Below, in pieces: positions 13,521 through 23,195 of a DNA stretch of 64,000 bases. A model generated the notes under the pieces. That model did no database searches. It was not told the DNA's origin and saw only the letters and a list, made by a program, of their open reading frames with translations. Position numbers and translations under genes: made by a program. Each line of letters begins with the position of its first letter. Positions within the stretch are counted from its first letter, which is position 1. The DNA is from Isoetes taiwanensis (lineage: Eukaryota; Streptophyta; Lycopodiopsida; Isoetales; Isoetaceae): the NCBI GenBank assembly GCA_021234155.1, contig JAJEKV010000077.1, positions 1,188,627 through 1,252,626 of the forward strand, in the 5' to 3' direction.

Positions 13521-14433
13521 CTTGGCGATTACCACCGTGGCATGGGCCCGGGTGATTGTAGAGGTAACCACGCCCCCAATTAAGCAGGTTAGGAGTGGTA
13601 AGTAGCGGTCCTGAGAAGCGGGGCGAGTTTCAAAATGGTTGCCAAGCTTAAAGGAATTTTTGATCTTGGCTAGCTCCTCTTGAGTTCTAGAGGCACATGA
13701 GAAAAAGGATCTGCTTTGGTTCCCCGGGTGCTGGAGTGCGTGGTAGTGAAGCGGCAACTTCTTTGAGTAAGTCAACCTCGGCGGCTTAATATTGGGATCG
13801 TCGAGGCGTGGAGGTTGAGATGTGGAAGGGTATCTTGTCTTTGTTGAATACCGTGGTGGTGGCATGAGCGTTTGCCAATAATGCGGCCTTCCGGCGGCTT
13901 GCATGAGGTTCAAAATGCTTTGGCGAACTTTTGGCATGACATGTGGCATGAGCTTCTCCAAGTCGGGTGCAAAAGTGAACCTTTTTCCGTCCTCATGAGG
14001 AATGGTGTCAAGCGCAAAGGGGTTCGCGTGCCATTGAATAATGGTCAAGGGGCGTGATGCCTTGCAGCGTGAAAACTAAACCAACCCAATTTGACTACCG
14101 GATTTGGAGGATTAAGTGCACGAAAAATTTCCTCTTGTGCTTGTTGATCCGGTGAGGTTGATTTCTTTGGAGTTTGGTTGATAGCGTGATTCTTTGGCGC
14201 TCTTGGTGGCTTCTTAAGAATCGGTCTCGGGCCTTGTTTGCCATTAGCAATCAGAGTTGGTAAGCCGTGAGGCTTTTGACCGAATGGTCTGATTGTGCAA
14301 GAAAGCGACTTGTGGAAGTTGAGGACACCGTGGTGGTATGACCCCATTCTTGACGGTGATAACAATCGAGGCTTTAGAAGGATCAAAGGAGGGCGTGGGT
14401 TTGGATCCCGTGGTTGCTCTGTTGCTGATAGAG

Positions 14434-15640
14434 TTAGTGGGTTGGGCTGAAGTGGTGGCTGGCGATAGTGCGATTATTGTTACGAGGTGTGGTTTGCACT
14501 TGATAAACCATTTTGTTGCTTGAAGCGGTGTGGGATGAGGCGAAAGTGCACTCTTCCGTGGCATGATTGCACATGTTGCATCGCTTGCAATGAGGTATGG
14601 CCATTGGTGGAGTTGCACTCATTTGCCAAATGGCCTTGGTATTTGCAAATATGGCACCAGATTTGCGGCTACTGCGGATTAGCGTGTTGGTTGAGCTTGA
14701 CCCGTTTGTGGGGAACCATGATGAGATGGAATGAAGCGGGAGCTCTTGAAGAGCCACGCCGGGAGGAAACATTGGAAAGTGATTGACAGGTCGATAGCAC
14801 GCTCCAAAGTCTTGGGGCCGCAGTATTGATCATGAGGTCGAATAGCCGGAGGAAGTCCTTGGAGAAACCGGACCAAAATCGGCTCTGTGTGGGGTACTCC
14901 TTGAGCTTACTTAGCGAGAATGTGAAGTCGATCCGCAAAATCCGAGGCGATTTCTGTGGGCTCTTGTTGAAGTTCATTGAGTTGCTTGAGATGAAGTTGA
15001 TCATCATCTTTGTGGTTCCATAATGAGGCGTAAAAGTTCTCATTTGGACCGGTCTTGTTTCCAATGGCTTTTGTTGGACATGAGCCATTGATGAGGAAAG
15101 CCACCTTGGTGGTGGAAAAAGATGTGGAATTCCCGGTTGAGGTTGCGCATGACCATTTAGGACAGCTAAGAGCCTCAAATTCTTCCATGTGGGCACATAA
15201 TTTGGTCTAACTTTACAGTCTTCTTCGGTTTGCCAAAGGTGGATTTGCCAAAGTCCGGGAAGGTAGATGTGAAAGTGCTTGGCTGGAAGGAAAACAATAT
15301 AGTGAGGGATATTGAGGTTGAGTTGGATGTGGCATGGTGCCCCAAGGACCCCGATGAAGGGGTGGCTGAGAAACCGGCGAGTCAGCGGAGCATTGGTTTG
15401 AGATCCGTAAGGTTGAAGGGCAAGGGGAAACGAGGGAAAAGGATATTCCCGGTAGGCGCGAAAGGAGACGGTGGATAGCCGCGGCCCACCCCGGGAGATG
15501 ATGGTTGTGAAGGAAGAGTATGCATGGCCTGAAGAATGATGGATGTAGGCATGTTGGGGGTATGAAATCGGTTGAGAAGGTTGAGCCCGATAAGGCTCCC
15601 GATAGTGATGAGGGACTGAGGTTGTGAGGCAATTTTGCAT
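14434..15640 (-). pseudogene. Gag region of gypsy element A with two CCHC zinc knuckles
   Basis: The minus strand carries a gag capsid-like segment (14907-15188) with SDFADRLHILAK, the usual end of a helical DRFxxLA gag motif, and a FLQGLPPAIRP stretch (about 14800-14876). Two canonical C-X2-C-X4-H-X4-C knuckles follow: CHICKYQGHLANEC at 14615-14656 and CKRCNMCNHATEEC at 14548-14589. They lie in different frames, so at least one indel separates them. Gag would package the element RNA in cytoplasmic particles. The N-terminal 323-codon frame at 14669-15640 is Pro/His/Ser-rich and only partly overlaps the true gag frame. Confidence 0.75.
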
Positions 15641-15915
15641 GCATGGTGGGAACCGGAAAGACGGGGACGAAGGGGTGGGTGGCGCTGACCGGAGCCTAGG
15701 CCAAAAGATGGCCTCCCTCTATGTCATAAAGCGAGATCCATACATGTCATGGCAGGTTTCAAACATGGCGCCCAAGCGAGAGAGCCCGTGAGAAAGGAGT
15801 TCTTCCGGGCGTGAAATTACAGGACATGGCATGGCGAAGAAAGTAGGATGGGAATGGGACCGGGCGGCAGCAGTGTTTGGGGTGCGGGTTTGGGAACTCT
15901 GGAAGACAGCCCCCG

Positions 15916-17259
15916 TGTGGGACCCCGTGGATCTAAAAGGGAGAGTCCAGAGGGACTATGTCATGGTAAATTTTAACGACCCTAAATGTTTTTTCTATTC
16001 AAATTAAGGTTGGCTAAACCTATGAAAAAAAAAGTTCTTAGATTTTTTCTTGAAATTTGATAAAATAAAGCCCTTTAATTATCTTCCCACTTGGCTAAAA
16101 TGTAAAATTTATATGACATGAAATTGATGTTGATTTAATTTTTCTTGGTCCCCGACTAAAGTGCAACTATTTAACTTCAAACTTTGCTACTCGATTAGGA
16201 CATGAATGACATTGATTCAATATGCTTCTTTTACAAAACGATAACAAAGTTGTTCAAAGTACAATTCATAAGGAACAAACAATATTGTTTGAAGGAACAT
16301 GCATGTTTACGTTGGGGTCAAATGCATCCAAATGGTGAATTTGGTGATAAAGCCCTTTAGGGTCAACAATTGCAAGAAGAGCACTACTATTTAAAGCTTA
16401 AAATGCACATCATGTAACATTCTTCAGTAGCATTTAATCTAAACAACTTATAGATACAAATTCAAAATATGATTGAGGGTTGCTAATGGCAATTCCTAAA
16501 TGAAAGAGGTCCTTGAATAGAATTGGTATGGCTATTTGAATTGATCGTGGTTCTCCTAATCAACTTAGAGAAGGCGATTCAAGTATACCATGCAACAAAC
16601 AATCCCGGCTAAACTCTAAGCGTTCAAAATTTACCCCCTTTTGGAGTGGCTAAATTATGCTTTTTCTAAGAAAATTGCCTTTATAAACTTTAGCCATGAA
16701 ATTTGACTAAAGGGCTAAAAAATCGCCATTTGACGAATTTTAGCCACTCTTTATTACCCCCGGACTATGTCCACTTGGGATTTGCAAGAAGAGAAGAAAA
16801 AATGTAACAAATGAGAGAAGAATGATAAGCTTCCTTCCTTGATATCAATGATGAACATACATGAGCTCTCGCAAGAGAAAATCGAAAGGAGACAAGACTC
16901 AAAACTCATCTCAAAACTCATGTGCTAGCTCTACTCATATATATATAGTACAATGGCCTTGGGCCCAATATAGACACCTCGATCGATCTCGGTGCGACTC
17001 ACGGAAGGAGGCCCGACAGGAGGAATGTTGGCGTGCCTCGCCAGAAGTGCCTAGAATAACGTATTGGCGACGGCGGTGTGGCCGATCACTTGTATGCGGC
17101 GGGCCTCTTGATTGACCCCGGGCTTTGATTGCGTGGTCTATTTGCTTGGTCTTATGAGCCTTTGATGGCTGCAAGTGGGCCGGCCCGAGGATCCTTGAGC
17201 TTGACACGTGTCAGAGGTATGCATGAATAGTCACGTACCGGGGAGGCACGGGACTAACA
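15916..17259 (-). repeat. 5' LTR of gypsy element A, split by a TIR element
   Basis: This is the right LTR copy of element A. Its own sequence runs 15916-15962 and then resumes at 16772 after the inserted TIR element; the 10-bp duplication at 16762-16771 belongs to that insertion. Without the insert it is about 535 bp, close to the 526 bp of the left copy. It ends ACTAACA at 17259 and is followed at once by the integrase reading frame of another element. The TATA-rich motif is at 16937-16947. Confidence 0.7.
15963..16761 (-). mobile_element. Non-autonomous TIR DNA element, copy 1 (799 bp)
   Basis: The same 10 bases, GGACTATGTC, flank this block at 15953-15962 and 16762-16771, and LTR sequence continues across them. 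The block matches the reverse complement of 23752-24548 over nearly its full length. The outermost bases form short inverted repeats of the AGGGTAA type, here slightly diverged (ATGGTAA at the left, TTACCCCC at the right). There is no transposase. Subterminal sequence repeats the word TTTAGCCA/TGGCTAAA. A 10-bp duplication fits Mutator-like elements (usually 9 bp, range about 8-11) better than hAT (8 bp), but superfamily is inference. Confidence 0.8.
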
Positions 17260-18004
17260 CATACCCCATTTAGTTTGGTTTATGGCATTGTCATCTTACC
17301 TATAGAATTAGAGTTGCCTTCTTTAAGAATGGCACATATTATTAACCTCAAAATGGAAGATGCTCGCAAGGCAGGGTTTATTAGGTTGATGCAACTTGAG
17401 GGAGCACAGGGGTATGATGTCAAACTGCGGTCTGATGAGAAGAAAGCTAAGGATGTGGCAACATTCAAATTTGCTCTGATTACAAGGTACCATGAAAAGT
17501 CTTTGAAATGGAACAAAGGTAGGAGAGAGTTGCGGGGAAGTTTGAGAATTTGTGATCCGGGTAAAAGCATGTTAGGGTGTACCACTTTTGGAACACCGCA
17601 AAAAGTACATACACTAGGTACCATGCTGGTACTTTCTCATTTTTATCTTCATTAAAACTGTACAAAGTCCAAAATAAAAGTCAAGGACGATTAATATTCA
17701 AAGCTAAGATAAAGATAATGCTACGAGACCAAAATATATATAAAAAGTTCTAGAATGTACCTTTTATTGAGATATTACACAGTACCCGTACCAGTCTGGG
17801 TACCTTTTAGGTACTTTTTAGTCACTAAATAATACTTTTAAGGGACACCCTAACATGCTTTTACCCGAGAATCATTGGTGAGGCTGGCAAGGAGTCTTAT
17901 TGGCTCAAGGATCTCACTGATGGCCAGGAACTGCCAAATCCTTTCAATATCCTTCACTTAAAGAGGTACTGGCAACAACATGTTGCCTTAAGCCTATTTG
18001 AATA
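17260..18004 (+). pseudogene. Integrase C-terminal end of gypsy element B
   Basis: Directly after the element A LTR the plus strand reads TPFSLVYGIVILPIELELPS, the conserved block after the integrase core in Tat-type gypsy elements. It continues through MEDARKAG and a region rich in Lys and Glu. After an inserted MITE (17559-17866) it resumes as RIIGEAGKESYWLKDL and NPFNILHLKRYW, the C-terminal end of such polyproteins, then stops at 18004. The middle has a frameshift and lacks a clean open frame. The rest of element B upstream was not found on the far side of element A. Confidence 0.75.
17559..17866. mobile_element. 308-bp MITE with perfect 22-bp terminal inverted repeats
   Basis: The left end (17559-17580, starting GGGTAAAAGCATG) is the exact inverted complement of the right end (17845-17866, ending CATGCTTTTACCC). 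The interior is AT-rich, has several GGTACC/GTACC words and no coding sequence. It interrupts the integrase frame of element B: removing it joins GATCCG to AGAATC and restores the reading. The duplicated target appears to be only CG or CCG, so the superfamily is unclear. A truncated copy lies at 4210-4455. Confidence 0.85.
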
Positions 18005-21000
18005 GTCCTGCTTGCAGAAGCTAGGTAGTTGTAGGTTAGATCAGATTTAACTGGGCCTAGATTTACTTTTTTATGCAAACAACACTTTCCTTGCTTTCTA
18101 ATCATGTTTACTTCTCAGCGAAAGCAGCAAAAGGAGCTTCAAACATGCTTAAACCAATGGCAAGTCACACACATTACCATGCAGGTCCATCCTTCAAAAC
18201 ACTCACAAGCATATAATCTGCTCAAAGTTGGCCTAAATCCATTACAAGCCCTTCCCCCATCTCCATTTCATTCAGAACCAGGTCAAAGACTGCCACCATT
18301 ACCTCCACATGGCAGTCATAGCACTAACAGATTTATCATTCTGTCATGCAGGTTCATCATTTGATTCATTCATATTCATTTGAACACTCAAACAGCTTTC
18401 TTCCACCACCCTTGCTCCCCATGCACACAAGCCTCCTCCCTAACTGCTGCCAACCATTCTACCACATTGGCAAGCTCATTTGAAGAACACCATCTCCACT
18501 CCACACTCCCTCTGTTTGTTCAGCATGATGCTGCCACCTTGTGGCAGCATGTAAGAGCAGCTTCACAAGAAAACACAAAAAGACCAAAGCACATTTGCAA
18601 GGCATTTCTATTTGGAGCTCATTGTTTAGGTATGAAGACAAATCTTTACATCAAGTTGAAGACCAATGGAGAACATTCAAAGGAGCATTCAAGTTAGCAA
18701 AAGTAAGCAAGACTTGAGTCAAAGGTTGGAAAGGAAGTCAAGAAGAGAAGACCCCTAGTCAAAGATTGGAAGACCCCAAAAGAAGTATGTTGTCTTGCCA
18801 CCTTTTGAGATTTTCACACTATCTTAAAGATATTGGCTCAAGAAGGCATTGCTCACATCTATACTCATTCTTCATGCCCATTCCTCATTTCATTCTTCAC
18901 ATGACCATGGCTCAAAGTTTTGTCCCTAGGGCAAAATCTCACACACCACATATTTCATACGTATGCACCATATACATCACACACACACATCATAATCCAT
19001 GACCATGCACTTGACAAGTCAATAGGAGCACACTCTCTCTCTAAAAAAGAAAAAGAAAGAGGAGAGAAGCTCTACTAGTCCATTACATGACCAATTCAAG
19101 ACCAAAGTATGGGTCAAAGATCAAATCACAAAGGCCCAAAGTTGACTAGTCGAAAGAAGTAAATGTCTAGTGCCACCTCACCTTCAAAGTCATACACACA
19201 TCATCCACATCATCACCAACTCACCCAACACGTGTCACCCACACCTTGTTACACTTCATCAAGATTTTACCTAGGGAAAATTTCTTTGACACCTTGTCTT
19301 CCACCTCACCATGCCACATCATCAGCACATGTGCCACATATCCTTGTACACCATGGAAAAAAGGCCCAAAAATGAGATTGCTTATTTTCAAAATTTGTTT
19401 TTTCCATCTGAAAGCCCATGAAAAATCATGCAAAATGGTGGTCAAAGATTCTCATTTTGACCACATCTAGCCCTAGTTTTAGTGGTTCTCGGGATGCGCG
19501 CCCTACCCTAGTTGTGCTAACATTTGGCTCAAAATTACCCCCCAGAAATCCTTGTCACGCCCCAACCAACCATATTCAGCCGCGTGGAACCAAGCCCATT
19601 TTTCACCAAATGCCTGTGGGATATATCCGTTTTCGAGAAGAACCCTAGAATCATGGCAAGATCCGGAAAATTAGACCAACCAACTGGCAAATCATGATTA
19701 AACCGGCCGGATTTAGCCCTTTGATGCCAAGAATCTCGCTAAAAATGGTTGAGAACTCATTTATTAATGTCAGACAAGAGCAAGGCCACGATAAAGGGGA
19801 TTATTCGAAAAGGGGACTTCACTTTAAGGGAGAAATCATGATTGCTACACCACAACCGATTGACTTGCAGATCAAGAAGGCATTTACAGGCGGAAGAGGC
19901 AAAAACCGATCTGCCTTATCAAGAACTGACCGGAAATTGTCAAATTTAAGAGCTCATGGAGGTTTCAGAGTTTTTTCGAGCACCCCAGCGCCTTGAGTGA
20001 TTTAATCCAGCATATTACTGTTGGGAATGACCTCTGCTTGCCCTGTAATGCCTCCTTGTGTCAGATTTCTTGAAGATCTGGTGCAATAAAGTCCTTTATT
20101 ATCATTTGAAGATATGTATTACCTTTGTTTCTTTCATTCTATGAATTTCCCCATGTCAAATTGCTGGGAAATTCTCTCATTGTAATTCTTGAAGGCTCCT
20201 TTGAATGAAAATTTGAAGTTGGTGAAGATCATGTTTGCTATTCCTGAAGATCAAGCCTTGCTGGTTCAATTTGTGCTGTAGCAGTGTTTGAATCTCAACA
20301 AGAAACACAACTGTGGTTTGTATAAGTTGTTCTTTAGCTAAAATCTCAGCCTGAAGTGCTTGTTCAATACTGCATCATTAGGACAGTCATAAACTCCTCA
20401 AAAAACCAAAAAAGGTCTAGTCAAATAGCGTTTCATACTAGATTTTAATCATCTAGAGCTTGTTTTTTATCTCTTGTAGGCCATCTCCATCATTCAAGAG
20501 CTAAAAAGTCGTGTAAAATCACAATCCAAAACATCCTTTTCAACTCTGTTACAGACTGTCACAAAAAATCCATAAATATGGCATTTGTACACATTATTGC
20601 ATACTTGCTGTTGTCTCTACATGATGCACGTGTCCTCTAGGTTAGGTTGAAAGTGTCAAAGAAAGAAACTCAAAAAATATCCTCATAAATTCTCATCTGC
20701 AAATTTTAGCTCTCTGCCAGGGTTATTGACCCAAAATTGACCCAGTCAGGGAGCTGTTTTTCACCTAGCTCTGGTCAACTATTTGCCTCTGACTTTTGTA
20801 AGCATCTTTTGGACTCCCTTGAGCATTGTTTGCAGCTGTTCCCAACAAAAACCAATCATCCCACTTCATTTGGCAGATAATTTTTGGCAGACAGTTTTTT
20901 CTTGTTTAGGGATAGGTTGTTCACAAGCTTATTTGAGTTGATTTGTGCAGGGATTTGGCCACAGATTAGTTGCCTTAAGCAACCTGGAGGTTCTCAACCA

Positions 21001-21020
21001 CTGAGTTGAAGGTTTGCCAG
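18005..21020. other. Probable 3' untranslated region of element B; no gene recognised
   Basis: After the polyprotein stop there are about 3 kb without a recognisable domain. Open frames up to about 100 codons are Ser/His/Pro-rich and low in motif content. A polypurine run at 19046-19072 could be a polypurine tract, but no TG-starting LTR edge follows it clearly. I regard the stretch as the 3' end of element B or other decayed repeat DNA. Confidence 0.35.
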
Positions 21021-21029
21021 GTACACCTT

Positions 21030-21165
21030 CAACAGTGAGCCACCCTTCGAGGTGGATATATATATTATTTGATATTATGTGCTCATGTTTGATGTGCTTC
21101 CGCAGCTAGGTAGGTTCCAAGGGAGACGGGATGAATGACACGTCCATTCTTTCCCATTGGATTCT
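21030..21165 (+). repeat. LTR-like block with CCACCCTTCGAGGTGG palindrome
   Basis: A near-perfect palindrome at 21040-21055 is followed by a patchy match to the solo LTR at 60192-60320. The shared pieces are the same palindrome with one change, a GATATTATGT/GATTATGT word, a CCGC-CTAGG region and GAATGACAC-TCC. This suggests remote LTR homology, perhaps the 3' LTR of element B. Ends are not resolved. Confidence 0.35.
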
Positions 21166-21481
21166 TGTCTGTTAGCAAGGATCTAATGTTAGGTGGACGG
21201 TCTCATGTCAGCAAGGGCATTGACAGGAGGGATGAACTCCAGTTCTGTATGATGGGAGCATCGTATATGGGCAGGGGACGTTATAGTCGTATCAGATCAA
21301 TGATCTTGGACAGTCTAGATCTTCAGTCTTGGAGTTGAAATCCCAAGCATTAACCTCGAGAAATGGGCAGGGAGAAATTTCTTTTCCATCAGTAGTGTAA
21401 AAGAGCTAAGCTAGTAGTAGTAAGTGAAAAATGAATTTGAAATTTTAATAAAACTTGAAAATTTTGGCCACTAGAAAGTGA

Positions 21482-21877
21482 CTACTCACAGAGTGCGCCT
21501 GGGGCCCTATCTAGATTTTAGTTCCATGCTCTAGCGCGTTGTGTGAAATAGTCGAGCATAGTTCACCTAAAATATAGCAAATTAGTGTAATCTAATGGGA
21601 TATCTAGGCTTAAAATCAAAATCTAAGCCAGGAAAACCTGTCATACCCCTAAGAAAGTGTCTAGAAAACATAAAATAGAGTCAAGAATGAGTGACTCCTC
21701 ACAGGGTGCACCTGGACCCCTACCTAAATTTTAGCTCAAGCCTCTGGCGCACTGTATGAGCCCTCATATCAAGATTTTGGAGTCATCTAGGACTTGAATA
21801 AGGTCTTGCTACTCACGGAGTGCGCCGAGAGCCCTACCTAAATTTTAGCTCCAGCCTTTGGCGCACTGTGTGAGTAG
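21482..21877. repeat. Three related hairpin units
   Basis: Three units of about 63-69 bp occur at 21482-21550, 21698-21760 and 21809-21877. Each begins with a version of CTACTCACGGAGTGCGCC and ends with its inverted complement (GGCGCACTGTGTGAGTAG in unit 3, 16 of 18 positions pairing). The loop in each carries GCCCTACCTAAATTTTAGCT. The sequence between units is unrelated. Loop and arms are both conserved, so the units are copies of one another and not chance palindromes. Confidence 0.75.
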
Positions 21878-22421
21878 TCAAAATTTTGAACCTTCATAAC
21901 TTGAGGTAGACAGTTCTAAATCACCTAAAATTTGTTGCAATAGGACCACTAGCTAGGAACTTATTTGTTGAAATAGGAACATTAGACATGCTAGAAATGT
22001 CAAACTCCACTTTAAAATGACCAAAAATTGCTGAAACCCTAAATTTTATTTTTCAAACTAGGATTTGCTTATAAATAGAAGCAATACCCCATTGGAACCT
22101 CGCAAGTCCTTCTCTCAGCTCAAATTTGATGCCTTATTCCTGGATAGAAGTGTTCAAGAACATTCCTTTCTTATAGTCATCTAGACCCTCAGCATAGCAA
22201 CACAAGCTCAAATATTGGTACATCACCTCTTCTCATGCCAGAGGCGTAAACCTTGACCTAAATTTGTTGTCTTTCCAATAGAAATTGACTTAGCTACCAC
22301 ATTGACAGTCCCTATTGCCAGGATATCTAGAAAGGAGCTCGAGTCTAAAGCTGCCCAAGTCACTCCATGTGTAGAGTGTTGGACCCCCACTACAAGAGAA
22401 TGATGGCTACACATCATCATA

Positions 22422-22477
22422 TTCGTCAGACAACCTCCATAAAACGGGCAAGTGCCCAGGCTGTTGTATCTGACGAA
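22422..22477. repeat. Nested hairpin
   Basis: TTCGTCAGA at 22422-22430 pairs exactly with TCTGACGAA at 22469-22477, with CAAC/GTTG extending the stem and an inner hairpin GGGCA-AG-TGCCC at 22446-22457. The downstream 130 bp repeats the word AGTCAG. It may be part of a small foldback element; its ends were not found. Confidence 0.5.
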
Positions 22478-23195
22478 AGAACTAACGAGTTTTATGTGAC
22501 AGTTTTAAGTCGGAATAATCGTCAGACCATTAGTCAGATCTTAGTCATTTATTTAGTCAGAACATTAGTTAGTTAAATAGTTAGAATAATCGTCATCATA
22601 TTTAGTGAGGGGTCCAAAAATGCTAGACCCTAGCAATTTAGCACGTCCTGGACGTACGTGCTGAATATGTGCTGGAGACTTCCATGCCCATCACCCGTTA
22701 CCCTTCACCACCCTTCATTGTTTTTTCGCCCATCACCTTGCAGTGGGAAAGCTAAAGCAAGAATGATCTAGAGCGGTTTGGAGCTCCTGGATTGGAAATT
22801 TTTGCAGCCATGTCATCAATCCAAGAAGGGCTTTAGTTGCATTCACTCAAAAATCCAAATGTGGGCTTGAATTTGCATTCAAAGGAAATTTTGGGTTGAA
22901 TGGCCATATTCTTTTTGAGTTTAGGCCCTGATTACAAGACAATTGGAGAGCAAATGGATTGGGGCACGATCTTTCTTCGAGTCTATTGCTAGAACCGGTT
23001 CAACATTGAATTTTGGTGACTTGTTCTCCAATCTTCACCATTACTTAAGAGCTAAGCTGCTGAATTTAGTGGTGTTTGCTCCAATTTGGATACAATCGAT
23101 TCTTCATCAAACAACCAATTCTAACCTTGGGCGTAACCTAGACCCGACGATTCTGAAATGGGTGATGAAAATAATGGTGTCTTTGGTGCTTTAAC

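Larger units (their letters stand above)
5741..17259 (-). mobile_element. Ty3/gypsy LTR retrotransposon A, minus strand, decayed
   Basis: Two related sequences of about 530 bp bracket the interior: 5741-6266, and 15916-17259 once its 799-bp insertion is removed. Both hold the same TATA-rich motif and a shared block around CTCAAAACTCATGTGCTAGC, and both end in ACTAACA. Between them, read on the minus strand, lie gag with zinc knuckles, protease, RT, RNase H and integrase, which is the Ty3/gypsy order. All domains are broken by stops and frameshifts. The IDGGS-type protease and the long region after integrase recall the Tat/Athila side of Ty3/gypsy, but this is inference. I could not find a convincing 5-bp target duplication, so the outer ends are approximate. 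Confidence 0.8.

Noticed and set aside
5698-17265. CACATA as target duplication of element A
   Set aside because: ACATA occurs near both outer edges, but using it would give LTR ends that are not TG...CA and shift the left LTR start into a weakly matching region; not convincing.
21482-21877. CRISPR-like array from the repeated hairpins
   Set aside because: Only three units, unequal spacing and eukaryotic context; no cas genes.
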